Below are positions 1-7,221 of a stretch of 23,041 nucleotides of DNA, one piece after another; position 1 is the stretch's first letter, and every line of letters begins with the position of its first letter. This DNA is from JBJHBY01 sp050485745 (lineage in GTDB: Bacteria; Pseudomonadota; Gammaproteobacteria; Pseudomonadales; CAMLJR01): assembly GCA_050485745.1 (NCBI GenBank), contig JBJHBY010000020.1:1-23041 (forward strand), given 5' to 3'. The notes under the pieces were generated by a model. It was given only the letters and a program-made list of their open reading frames with translations. It did not search any database and was not told where the DNA came from. Made by a program: the position numbers and the translations under genes.

Positions 1-2
1 CC

Positions 3-1292
3 CTGGCACAGACCTGCCAGAGCATTGAGCAACTGTCCCCCGGAGAACAGCTCAGTGCCATTCGCCAGATCCAGCCCAACCAGGTTTCCGCCCAGGCCAA
101 CAGCGCACGCTTGCAGCAGGCGCGCCAGGACAACAACCTGCGCGGCCGCCTGCAAAATCTGCGCAGTGGCAGCGCGCGGGGACTCAGCCTCGCCGGCCTG
201 AGCCTGCACTCGGATCAGGGCAGCGTGCCCCTGGGCCGGGCCCTGGATACCGCCGCCAGGGGGCAGCGCGGGCAGGCCAGTGATGACGGGACGCGCTTCA
301 CAACACCGACCGCCGCGGACCACGCCCACTTCGCCAGTCCGGGCATGCTGTCCCTGGCCGAGGTGATGCCACTGCGCTACGAGGGCATGGACGAAGCCAG
401 GGACAACCCCACCGGGCAGAGCCGGCAAACTCCGGCCGCTTTCGCCGACACCCCCTGGGGGCTTTTTCTGACCGGTCGCATCAACCGTGGCGACATCCGT
501 CGCCGCGGCGGCCAGCCGGGCCTGGATTTCGACACCCTGAGCCTGACCGGGGGTCTCGACTATCGCTTCGATGCGCGCCTGGTCGCAGGCGCCGCCATCG
601 GCTACAGCCGCACCGAGAGCGATTTCAGCGGCAACCAGGGGCGCATGGACGCAGACAGCTGGACCTTGTCCGTCTACGGCAGCTACGCCCCGAACGAGCA
701 CGCCTGGCTGGACTGGATGGCGGGCTACAGCCGCAACGACTACCAGGGCCGGCGCCGGCTGCAGTTCGGTGAGATCGACAGCATCGCCCGCTACAGCACC
801 GATGGCCACCAGTATCACCTCAGCCTGGGCGGTGGATACGACTGGCACCGGGGAGCCTGGCAGTATGGTCCTTACGTCCGGGTCAACTACCTGCACACAC
901 TGATCGACAGCTACCGGGAGCGTGGCGGCGCAGGCCTTGCCCTGCACATCGGCAATCAGCAGGAGCGCCTGTTCGAGACGGCGCTGGGAGGGCGACTGTC
1001 CCGCGCGGTTTCGATCCCGCAGGGCGTGCTGATACCGGGCCTGGATATCGAATGGGTACGGGACTGGCACGACGGCCACCGCCGTATCAACGCCGGTCTG
1101 GTGGAAGCACCGGGCAGTGGCCGCTTCGCGGTCACCACCCGCTCGATCAGCCCACGCCACGTCAATATTGGCGCCTCACTGACCGGGGTCTTCGCGCAGG
1201 GTCGTTCCGCGTTCATCCGCTACCAGACGGTCAGCAACAGCCGCGACGTCGATGAATACAGTATCGAGGCGGGCCTGAGGCTGGAGTTCTGA
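3..1292 (+). CDS. Autotransporter beta-barrel domain protein, 3' part (5' end outside window)
   Basis: This is the C-terminal part of an autotransporter (type V secretion), whose barrel sits in the outer membrane. The frame is open from base 3 with no stop, so the gene begins upstream; a TTG at 111 is only an internal possible start. About the last 280 residues form alternating amphipathic strands rich in Gly and aromatic residues, beginning near WGLFLTGRINRGD. They contain typical barrel pieces such as LTGGLDYRF and GAAIGYSRTESDF, and the protein ends RLEF with a terminal Phe, the usual signal for outer-membrane assembly. The visible upstream part is a Gln/Asn/Arg-rich linker, so the passenger and its function cannot be judged. 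The stop lies 8 bp from the stop of the convergent PPOX gene, and no terminator hairpin is visible between them. Confidence 0.85.
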   Translation: MAQTCQSIEQLSPGEQLSAIRQIQPNQVSAQANSARLQQARQDNNLRGRLQNLRSGSARGLSLAGLSLHSDQGSVPLGRALDTAARGQRGQASDDGTRFTTPTAADHAHFASPGMLSLAEVMPLRYEGMDEARDNPTGQSRQTPAAFADTPWGLFLTGRINRGDIRRRGGQPGLDFDTLSLTGGLDYRFDARLVAGAAIGYSRTESDFSGNQGRMDADSWTLSVYGSYAPNEHAWLDWMAGYSRNDYQGRRRLQFGEIDSIARYSTDGHQYHLSLGGGYDWHRGAWQYGPYVRVNYLHTLIDSYRERGGAGLALHIGNQQERLFETALGGRLSRAVSIPQGVLIPGLDIEWVRDWHDGHRRINAGLVEAPGSGRFAVTTRSISPRHVNIGASLTGVFAQGRSAFIRYQTVSNSRDVDEYSIEAGLRLEF

Positions 1293-1300
1293 CGCCGGGC

Positions 1301-1768
1301 TCAGTCCGGCTGCAGCGCGCTGCGCATGCGCGGTCGGTAGTCCCATACCGACAGACGTTCCGGCCTGACGCACAGCGCGTATTCGTCCGCCTTGCGCGAT
1401 AGCAACCAGCTGGAAAAGGCACTCGGCCGGCTGCCCAGGTAACGCTGCACCAGTCGCTCCAGCCACTCGCCCCCCGCCTCGGGCAACAGCTCCACGCGCC
1501 CGTGACCACGAACGCCGTAGTACGGCGGATGATTATTGGCGACTTCGAGCCCCACCCGGGCATCGCCGCGCAGATAGTCGAGTATGCGCGCGGACTGGTG
1601 GGTCGCGCACCAGAAGGCCCCGTCATGCCAGGCAAACCAGAGCGGCACGATGGCGGGAAAGCCCGCCGGTGTATGGCAGGCCAGGCGCAGCGGAGTATCG
1701 CAGTCGCGCAGGTAGTCGTCCAGATCGGAACGCTCCCAGGGGCCGTGCAGGCTGAATGCACCAGACAT
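1301..1768 (-). CDS. PPOX-class (pyridoxamine 5'-phosphate oxidase-like) FMN-binding split-barrel protein
   Basis: A 155-residue protein with the order typical of small FMN or heme-binding split-barrel proteins. An N-terminal strand region (PLRLACHTPAGFPAIVPLWF) is followed by a segment like FWCATHQSARILDYLRGDARVGLEV, then YYGVRGHGRVELL, and a helical C-terminus. Members of this family are flavin reductases, heme-handling proteins or uncharacterised oxidoreductases, and I cannot assign a substrate. GAGGAG lies 7 bases before the ATG and fixes the start. It sits 36 bp downstream of the ParA-like gene on the same strand, so the two are probably co-transcribed. Confidence 0.7.
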   Translation of the reverse strand: MSGAFSLHGPWERSDLDDYLRDCDTPLRLACHTPAGFPAIVPLWFAWHDGAFWCATHQSARILDYLRGDARVGLEVANNHPPYYGVRGHGRVELLPEAGGEWLERLVQRYLGSRPSAFSSWLLSRKADEYALCVRPERLSVWDYRPRMRSALQPD

Positions 1769-1804
1769 GAATACTCCTCACAGGCAATGGGCAGGCCGCA
1801 GCGC

Positions 1805-2485
1805 TCAACCAGCGCGGCGTTGGTTCCGGGTCAGTGGTGGCCGCGACTCCACCCAGTCGAGCAAGCCGCGCCAGCTGTCGCGGTCATCCGCTACACGCCG
1901 TCCGGGGAGCTCGAAAATACCCAGCCCCTGCTCGAAGGCCCGCACATAATGCTGGGTATCGCGCAGGGTCGCCACGAACGGAATATTGAGCGACCGCAGA
2001 AACAGTTCGAGCTTGCCATAGACCCGGGTGTGGCGTCGCGCACGATTGGCCACCACCGCCAGGCGCTCGTCCTGGCGGCTGAGTTTCGCCACCAGCAGCA
2101 GGTCGGCCACACAGCGTGAGGCGGCATGGATATCCACCTCGGAGGGCAGCACCGGAATCAGAATCGCGTCAGCCTCGTGCAGAGTACGCTGGTAGGCAGT
2201 CAGATCCAGCCCCGCCGGAGAATCGATCACCACACGCCGGGTCTCGGCCTGCACGCGCAACGCCCAGCTGCGGGTCACCCCCGCGGCCTGACGCCAGGCC
2301 GCAATGACCTGGATGGGCGCGGCGGTATCCGGACGACGGCTGCCCCAGTATGTCGCAGAGCCCTGACCGTCGAAATCCATCAGCGCCGTACACAACCCCT
2401 GGCTGGCGTAGTAACTGGCCAGATTGGTGGCCAGCGTGGTCTTGCCGGACCCGCCCTTGGGGTTGAGTACCATGATTCGCCGCAT
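1805..2485 (-). CDS. ParA/MinD-like P-loop ATPase, orphan
   Basis: A 226-residue ParA-family ATPase. The deviant Walker A motif KGGSGKTT is at residues 10-17, followed by the switch-like segment LMDFDGQGSA (usual form LIDxDPQGS) and a VVIDSPAGLD segment in the Walker B position. ParA proteins are ATP-dependent DNA- or membrane-associated positioning factors. No ParB gene or parS-like repeats lie nearby, so a role in positioning some other cargo is as likely as DNA partitioning. The start is taken as ATG 2485 (MRRIMVLNPKGG), with GGATGG just upstream; ATG 2494 is nearly as good. A longer open frame back to 2764 would run into the PepSY gene and is not family-like. The PPOX gene follows after 36 bp. 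Confidence 0.82.
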   Translation of the reverse strand: MRRIMVLNPKGGSGKTTLATNLASYYASQGLCTALMDFDGQGSATYWGSRRPDTAAPIQVIAAWRQAAGVTRSWALRVQAETRRVVIDSPAGLDLTAYQRTLHEADAILIPVLPSEVDIHAASRCVADLLLVAKLSRQDERLAVVANRARRHTRVYGKLELFLRSLNIPFVATLRDTQHYVRAFEQGLGIFELPGRRVADDRDSWRGLLDWVESRPPLTRNQRRAG

Positions 2486-2580
2486 CACTGCCATCCATCG
2501 GTGACTGCCGGATAGGCACAGTGTAGCGCTCCCTCGGCGCCGGGGCAGCAGCCGACCACTGGACAAAACCCGGACGCGAC

Positions 2581-4038
2581 TCAGCGGCGACGCGAACGCC
2601 CTGCCATGCCCAGCAACGCCAGCGCGACCACCCCCAGCAGGGCTCCGGCCTGCACCAGGTCGCGGCCGCTGCGACCCAGTAATGCGCTGACCGGGTTCCA
2701 TTTGTGCAGGACCGAGAAGACCCGCGCCTCGGCGCGCTGCAACGGCGACAGGCGCTCCAGCCACTGACCGCTGAAGGGGTCAACAAACCACCAGGCGCCC
2801 TCGACATCCAGGGCCCGAACCACAGGCAGGCGGCGGTGCCTGAAGTCGTAGGTCGGCGAGTAGCCACTGACCCGGGCCATCGAAGCCTGATCGATATCGA
2901 TGCCAATGTCCCCGGCAGCGGCGCGCAGCCAGTAGCGTCCCAGTTCCTCGACACCCAGTGCCAGGGCTTGCCCGGACCGGAGATTGAGCACCTGCGGTTG
3001 CGGCGCAGGCCCGGCCACGTGGTGGTGATGCCCGGGCCGCAGTTCCCGGGTGGGCTGCAACCACAGGTAAGGCACATCCCCCGGGCCAGCCACCAGCCCG
3101 GCAGCGGCGACAGGGCTGGCGGCCAGCACCGGATCCGCGGGCAAGCTGAATGCCCGTCCCGTTCCGGCCGGCAGCGGCGCAGGCAGGCGCAGGGCAGGTT
3201 CGGTGGAGGACACCACAACGTGGAGCAGGCCGCTCAGCACCATCACCAGCAGCACCGGCAACAGCCAGGGCGCGAGGCGCCGATGCCAGCGGCGCACGCC
3301 TCGCCCCGGCCGGGGCCTGCCCCGGCGCTGCAGCCACAGCAGCGCACCACTGCCAGCCGTGACCAGCAACGCCAGCATGATGCCGGCAATCAGCGCACGC
3401 CTTCCGGCTTCGGGCACGCCATTGAAGCTGTGCAAGGTGCGGAACAGCGCCTGCAGGCGCCTTTTGCGGGTATCGCTGATCGCGGTCAGCGCCCCGGTTT
3501 CCGTGTGTACGTGCAGAACCAGGCCATCCGGCGTATCGAATGCCACACGATAAACCGGCAACAAGCGGTTGACCGCCGGATAATCCGCGTCGAAGTGATC
3601 CTGAAAGCGCAGCTCCAGCAGTGCGGTATCGGGGAGGCCGCTGTAGCGGCGCGCCAGCCACTCCGCCTGTGCGGCATCGGTGTCATCGGGCAGCCGGGCG
3701 CCCGCAAGGTCATGGTAGCGCCGCGGTTCGGTCAATGCGTGGGTGAGCTGCCAGCGCGCGCCCTCGGGGCCAGGCACCAGACGCACTACCCGCACATCGC
3801 GCAAGGCCTCCGGGGCCAGTTGCGCCGCCGCGCGAACCACGGCGGCGGCATCCAGCGACAGCACGGGCGGGGCGAACTGTTGCGGCCGCGGGCCGATGAC
3901 GGAGAGCAATGGGTGGATCAGGCCAGACAACACCCAGACCAGCAACGCGCCGAGGGCCAACCACAACAGACGCCGATGCCAGCGCGCCGCCAGGCGGGCC
4001 ATGGCTGTCGTGGCGGGCACGGGCTTCGGGGCCGGCAT
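2581..4038 (-). CDS. PepSY-TM family inner-membrane protein with two homologous halves
   Basis: A 485-residue PepSY-associated membrane protein. Four hydrophobic helices are visible at about 24-48, 215-236, 257-277 and 461-480, leaving two soluble segments of about 165 and 180 residues that probably face the periplasm. The two halves resemble each other: RWHRRL at 19-24 and again at 250-255, VLSGLIH at 36-42 and VLSGLLH at 267-273, and LHSFN at 202-206 and LHKWN at 444-448, each followed by a helix. A His run lies at 337-340. Relatives are often linked to iron or siderophore handling or to ferric reductase-like membrane modules, but nothing adjacent proves a metal role. The start at 4038 is set by AGGAG 7 bases upstream. 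The next gene is 95 bp downstream. Confidence 0.78.
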   Translation of the reverse strand: MPAPKPVPATTAMARLAARWHRRLLWLALGALLVWVLSGLIHPLLSVIGPRPQQFAPPVLSLDAAAVVRAAAQLAPEALRDVRVVRLVPGPEGARWQLTHALTEPRRYHDLAGARLPDDTDAAQAEWLARRYSGLPDTALLELRFQDHFDADYPAVNRLLPVYRVAFDTPDGLVLHVHTETGALTAISDTRKRRLQALFRTLHSFNGVPEAGRRALIAGIMLALLVTAGSGALLWLQRRGRPRPGRGVRRWHRRLAPWLLPVLLVMVLSGLLHVVVSSTEPALRLPAPLPAGTGRAFSLPADPVLAASPVAAAGLVAGPGDVPYLWLQPTRELRPGHHHHVAGPAPQPQVLNLRSGQALALGVEELGRYWLRAAAGDIGIDIDQASMARVSGYSPTYDFRHRRLPVVRALDVEGAWWFVDPFSGQWLERLSPLQRAEARVFSVLHKWNPVSALLGRSGRDLVQAGALLGVVALALLGMAGRSRRR

Positions 4039-4062
4039 TACAGCGCTCCTCGTCAGACCAGA

Positions 4063-4118
4063 AAAGTCAGGCCCGGAAAGGCAAGCCAGGAAAGCCAGGC
4101 CGGGAAAGTCAGGCCAGG
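4063..4118. repeat. Four tandem copies of a 14-bp unit
   Basis: Four head-to-tail 14-bp units occupy 4063-4076, 4077-4090, 4091-4104 and 4105-4118, with consensus AAAGTCAGGCCAGG. Each differs from it by one to three bases. A worn fifth copy may lie at 4049-4062 (9 of 14 bases match). The array lies immediately upstream of the ribosome-binding site of the PepSY gene, in the 183-bp gap between it and the ChsH1-like gene. It could vary in copy number by slippage and so alter the leader of the PepSY transcript; that is inference. Confidence 0.85.
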
Positions 4119-4221
4119 ACAGCGGCCGAGAAGCGCCTATTGTAATCGGCGCGGCCAGGGCCACCCTGCGACGCGATGCCGCAGGTGCCAGCGCCAGCAC
4201 CGGTAAAGGTTGAGCCCGGGC

Positions 4222-4638
4222 TCAGGCCGGCAATTCAACCCGTACCTGACCGGTGACATGATCCCCGAGGCCGTTGCGGCCCACCACTTTCAGCTCCACG
4301 CAGCGGCTCTCGGCGTCCACCGCCAGCACCTCGCCTTCGAGGGTCATGCGATCCCCCGGATAATTGGGAGCGCCGAGACGGATCGACACCTTGCGCAGGC
4401 GCGCATCCGGCCCTGCCCAGTCGGTGACATAGCGCCCTACCAGCCCATTGGTGGTGAGGATGTTCATGAAGATGTCGGGCGAACCCAGTTCACGGGTCGC
4501 GTCCTGGTCGTGGTGCACGTTCTGGTAGTCCCGGGACGCGATGGCACCCGCTACGATCAGCGCCGTGTAGATGTCGATGGGCAGGGGTGGCAGGGTTTCT
4601 CCCACCGAGACTTGCGCCAGCGTTCTGGAAGCGTTCAT
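4222..4638 (-). CDS. chsH1: ChsH1-like MaoC hydratase subunit of steroid side-chain degradation
   Basis: A 138-residue single hot-dog MaoC protein. In mycobacteria ChsH1 (Rv3541c, 129 residues) pairs with ChsH2 to hydrate the C17 side-chain enoyl-CoA of cholesterol intermediates. This protein shares the sequence features I recall for ChsH1: ASRDYQNVHHDQD at 34-46, PDIFMNIL near 54-61, a GLVGRYVTDWAGP block at 65-77, and KVVGRNGLGDHVT near 117-129. The hydratase motif (usual form DxNPxH) reads DYQNVH at 37-42, so the catalytic Asp37 and His42 are both present. The start overlaps the stop of the ChsE1-like gene as ATGA, with GGAGG 8 bases upstream, so translation is probably coupled. It is the last gene of the minus-strand operon. 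Confidence 0.85.
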   Translation of the reverse strand: MNASRTLAQVSVGETLPPLPIDIYTALIVAGAIASRDYQNVHHDQDATRELGSPDIFMNILTTNGLVGRYVTDWAGPDARLRKVSIRLGAPNYPGDRMTLEGEVLAVDAESRCVELKVVGRNGLGDHVTGQVRVELPA

Positions 4639-5759
4639 ATCCGCGCCTCCAGATTGCTGTCGGTTGCGAGTTGCTGCCCAAGCCCGGCCAGTTGCCGGCG
4701 CGCGCCACCCAGGCTGAACTCCAGGCCCTTGCCCCAGAGATAGAAGCGGTGGATCGGGTAGTCGACATCCGCGCCCATGCCGCCGTGCAGATGCTGCGCG
4801 GTGTGGCCGACACGATGGGCAACCTCGGCGGCCCACCACTTGGCCGTGCGGGCATCGGCCGCTGCATCCAGCCCGGAGGCCAGACGCCAGCTGGCCTGCC
4901 AGTAAACCGAGCGCAGGGCTTCGATGTCGACATAACCATCGGCAGCGCGATGGGACACGGCCTGGAAGGCCGCCAGCGGTTTGCCGAACTGAGTCCGCTC
5001 GGTGGTGTAAGTCGCGGTGCGACGCAGCGCCTCCTCGGCCACCCCCAGGGTCAGGGCCGCCATCCCGGTCCAGGTCTGCTGCAGCACAGTGGCGGCAATC
5101 GCACCGCCGGCACCCGCATCACCCAGTGCCGCGTCGGCGGCAATGCTGACACCATCCAGGTGCAGCTGCCAGCGCGGCTCGTAGTGGGTCATCCGCTGCG
5201 GCTCCAGGCTCACGCCCGCCAGGCCGGGATCAACCAGGAACCAGCGCAGCGCATCATTCGCGTCCCTTGCCGGCAGCAGGACGACCGCGGCGCCCTCAGC
5301 GTAGGGCACCTGCTCCAGGCTGCCCCTCAGGCGCCAGCCCTCACCCACAGCCTCGGCCCGCGGCAACGCGGCCTCACCCTGTGCCAGTTCCACCAGGGCG
5401 GCGGTCATGTAATGCTCACCCCGGGCCAGGGCCGGCAGCCAGCGCTGCTGCTGCGCCACGGAACCGAAACCGAGCAGCGCCGGAGCCACCATCACCAGGC
5501 TTTGCAGCAGCGGAACCGGCGCCAGCACCCGCCCCTGTTCCTCCAGCATCAGACCGACCTCGAGAAAGCCGAAGCCGCTGCCCTCGCAGGACTCGGGCAG
5601 GGCCAGGCCTAGCAGGCCGGATTCCGCCAGGGTCTGCCACAGGCTCTGGTCGGGGACTGGCGCACCCTGGCGGTGGTAGTCATCGGTCACGCGGTCGCTG
5701 AATATCTGCCGCGCCAGATCGCGCACCGCCAGTTGGTCTTCAGAGAATGAAAATTCCAT
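4635..5759 (-). CDS. chsE1: ChsE1/FadE28-like acyl-CoA dehydrogenase subunit
   Basis: A 374-residue acyl-CoA dehydrogenase-fold protein. The FAD-binding pieces RTQFGKPLAAFQ (255-266) and HLHGGMG (323-329) are present. The latter is followed by a DVDYPIHRFY-type segment that matches my recollection of mycobacterial FadE28 (ChsE1). No Glu is present at the MCAD-type catalytic position (SLGG at 349-352 where the family has YEGT). The helix-G position used by isovaleryl-CoA dehydrogenase is also without Glu (TWTGMAALT, 229-237). This fits the non-catalytic half of an alpha2beta2 dehydrogenase, with the ChsE2-like protein encoded at 7222-8397 as partner. The start is ATG 5759, preceded by GGGAGAGG; an earlier in-frame start at 5804 lacks family sequence. 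It overlaps the ChsH1-like gene by 4 bp. Confidence 0.82.
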   Translation of the reverse strand: MEFSFSEDQLAVRDLARQIFSDRVTDDYHRQGAPVPDQSLWQTLAESGLLGLALPESCEGSGFGFLEVGLMLEEQGRVLAPVPLLQSLVMVAPALLGFGSVAQQQRWLPALARGEHYMTAALVELAQGEAALPRAEAVGEGWRLRGSLEQVPYAEGAAVVLLPARDANDALRWFLVDPGLAGVSLEPQRMTHYEPRWQLHLDGVSIAADAALGDAGAGGAIAATVLQQTWTGMAALTLGVAEEALRRTATYTTERTQFGKPLAAFQAVSHRAADGYVDIEALRSVYWQASWRLASGLDAAADARTAKWWAAEVAHRVGHTAQHLHGGMGADVDYPIHRFYLWGKGLEFSLGGARRQLAGLGQQLATDSNLEARI

Positions 5760-5846
5760 GTCGAGACACCTCTCCCGGAGGATGAGCGGGATGGCCAGGA
5801 CCATCCCGTGTGGTCGATTCGGGCCGATCGATGACCGGCCCTCGAT

Positions 5847-6380
5847 TCAGGCTGTCTTGTGCGGGCGGTACTTGAACACGCGAAAGCGCATGTCCGCGAC
5901 TTTCTCACCGCGCTGATTCCAGTACTCGGCCAGTTCGGTAATAAAAAAGCCAACCCCCAGCGCCGTGGTCTTTTCCGCGGACACACTCTCGATCTGCGAA
6001 GTGTGGTGGATACGATCACCCGGGCGCAGGGCCTCGAAGTATTCCTGCTCGCAGTTCACCGCCACCACCGCCGGATAGCCACTGGCCTCGAGCAGTTCAA
6101 ACATGGCGAAGGGCTCGCGTTCGTCGGAGCCGGGGGCGTGGCGGCCACGGTATCCACGCATGGTCCAGGCCTGCAACATGGTCGGCGGGGCAACGATGCC
6201 GCCGTGCACGGACTGCGCGGCCACCTCGGCATCGGTATAGACCGGATTGTCATCCCCCATGGCATCACACCAGTGGCGGATCATCGCCTCGTTGACCGCA
6301 TCCCAGCCGTAATAGGGCCCCACCGGCTTGCCGACGCAATCCTGCAGGGCACTGTCGAGTTGTGCCGGATCACTGCTCAT
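5847..6380 (-). CDS. chsH2: ChsH2-like MaoC domain protein (N-terminal half only, no DUF35)
   Basis: A 177-residue MaoC hot-dog protein resembling the N-terminal domain of mycobacterial ChsH2 (Rv3542c): GDDNPVYTDAEVA at 42-54, HGGIVAPPTMLQAWTM at 59-74, and VNCEQEYFEALRPGD near 108-122. The hydratase motif reads DDNPVY (43-48), so the catalytic His is replaced by Tyr48. Here ChsH2 would be a structural, substrate-holding partner of the ChsH1-like protein. Mycobacterial ChsH2 is about 311 residues and carries a C-terminal DUF35 domain that recruits the aldolase Ltp2. That part is absent here, and the 87-bp gap to the next gene shows no remnant. The ATG overlaps the TetR stop (ATGA) and is preceded by AGGGGG, which suggests translational coupling to the regulator. 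Confidence 0.82.
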   Translation of the reverse strand: MSSDPAQLDSALQDCVGKPVGPYYGWDAVNEAMIRHWCDAMGDDNPVYTDAEVAAQSVHGGIVAPPTMLQAWTMRGYRGRHAPGSDEREPFAMFELLEASGYPAVVAVNCEQEYFEALRPGDRIHHTSQIESVSAEKTTALGVGFFITELAEYWNQRGEKVADMRFRVFKYRPHKTA

Positions 6381-7099
6381 GATGCTTCCCCCTGATCGTG
6401 CCCGGTGCGGCGCACCAGGGCGAGTACCTTGCCTGCGTGTTGCAGACGCTGTGCCGGCGGGTTCTCCAGGAACAGGCCGCGGTAAAACAGGACCGACAGC
6501 CACTCGGCCATCGCCTCCTCGCAAAAGCCCAGGCGCTGCAGGGCCGGGTCGCGCTCGACGTAGTAACTGCTGAGGGTACGCTGCCCCGCCTGACCCAGGG
6601 CATACACCACCAGTTCAGCCTCGTCTTCGGAGAGGACGCTACCGGGGAAAATCTTCGGCAGCAGGTCCACCAGCTGGCGCAATCTCCAGGCATTGGAGCG
6701 ATTCCAGCGCTCGCGAAACAACTCGCTCTCGTCGCTGAGCTGAAACACGCAGCGCATCAGGCCCGGGTGCCGCGCGTAGCTTTCGACCATCACCCGGTGG
6801 TGCGCCAGAATACGCCCGAACCAGTCGCCCCGCGGCACATCGGCCTCGATGCGATGAGTATCCTCAAAGGTGGCGATGAAATCTTCCAGCACCTCCGTCA
6901 CCAGGGTGCGGAGATCCTTGAAGTAGTGATAGAACAGGCCTGTGGCCACACCCGCCTGGCGCGTGACATCGGTGATGCGCATGCCGTGATAACCGGCCTC
7001 CTCCAGCACCACCTGCGCCGCGGCCTTGAGCCGGGCGCGCGCCTGCTCGCCCCTGGCGCTGAGCGCCTTGCCCTGCTGGCGCTGGCCCGCTTCTGTCAC
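6377..7099 (-). CDS. TetR/AcrR-family regulator, probably of the side-chain degradation locus
   Basis: A 240-residue TetR-family repressor. The N-terminal helix-turn-helix is clear at about residues 21-62 (ITDVTRQAGVATGLFYHYFKDL is the recognition region); the C-terminal two thirds is helical and would bind the ligand. The start is GTG 7099, preceded by GGTGAGGGCAAGG; no in-frame ATG fits better. It is the first gene of the minus-strand operon and diverges from the ChsE2-like gene. It most likely represses both arms from the nested inverted repeats at 7140-7170 and releases them on binding a pathway acyl-CoA, as known for KstR and KstR2. The operator sequence is unlike the published KstR and KstR2 sites as I recall them, so it should be regarded as a distinct regulator. 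Confidence 0.85.
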   Translation of the reverse strand: MTEAGQRQQGKALSARGEQARARLKAAAQVVLEEAGYHGMRITDVTRQAGVATGLFYHYFKDLRTLVTEVLEDFIATFEDTHRIEADVPRGDWFGRILAHHRVMVESYARHPGLMRCVFQLSDESELFRERWNRSNAWRLRQLVDLLPKIFPGSVLSEDEAELVVYALGQAGQRTLSSYYVERDPALQRLGFCEEAMAEWLSVLFYRGLFLENPPAQRLQHAGKVLALVRRTGHDQGEAS

Positions 7100-7134
7100 C
7101 CCTTGCCCTCACCTGGCCACTGTCATTGCAGCAG

Positions 7135-7162
7135 AGTATATTGAAATTGAATACAAATTCAA
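7135..7162 (-). promoter_or_regulatory. Promoter for the TetR-chsH2-chsE1-chsH1 operon
   Basis: Reading the minus strand, TTGAAT (7162-7157) and TATACT (7140-7135) are separated by 16 bases. This places the start of transcription near 7128, about 30 bases before the GTG of the TetR gene. Both hexamers overlap the inverted repeats described for this gap. Confidence 0.6.
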
Positions 7163-7170
7163 TATTCAAT
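7140..7170. promoter_or_regulatory. Nested inverted-repeat operator between divergent arms
   Basis: Two ATTGAA half-sites (7140-7145, 7146-7151) face two TTCAAT half-sites (7158-7163, 7165-7170). The inner pair forms ATTGAAT-N4-ATTCAAT (7146-7152 and 7157-7163); the outer pair is centred within one base of it. The AT-rich, symmetric block in a GC-rich genome covers the -35 boxes of both promoters, as expected for a TetR dimer-pair operator. Confidence 0.72.
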
Positions 7171-7175
7171 ATGAT
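7147..7175 (+). promoter_or_regulatory. Promoter for the ChsE2-like gene
   Basis: TTGAAT (7147-7152) and TATGAT (7170-7175) are spaced by 17 bases. Transcription would start near 7182, about 40 bases before the ATG at 7222. The -35 box lies inside the inner operator and the spacer covers the remaining half-sites. Confidence 0.62.
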
Positions 7176-7221
7176 GCAGGCAAGCACAACACCATCACGC
7201 CACCGCCAGCGGAGCATGATC

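Noticed and set aside
1805..2485. Chromosome or plasmid partition locus
   Set aside because: No ParB-like gene and no parS-like repeats are adjacent, so only an orphan ParA-like ATPase can be claimed.
2486..2764. N-terminal extension of the ParA-like protein
   Set aside because: The upstream frame overlaps the PepSY gene and has no ParA-like sequence; the family starts at MRRIMVLNPKGG.
2704..4206. 500-codon open frame on the plus strand
   Set aside because: It lies antisense to the PepSY gene, has a Gln/Arg/His-rich composition with no recognisable domain, and arises from the high GC content of the opposite strand.
7126..7221. TTG start giving a longer ChsE2-like protein
   Set aside because: It would translate the operator and promoter region; ATG 7222 has a properly spaced GGAG and matches the FadE29 N-terminus.
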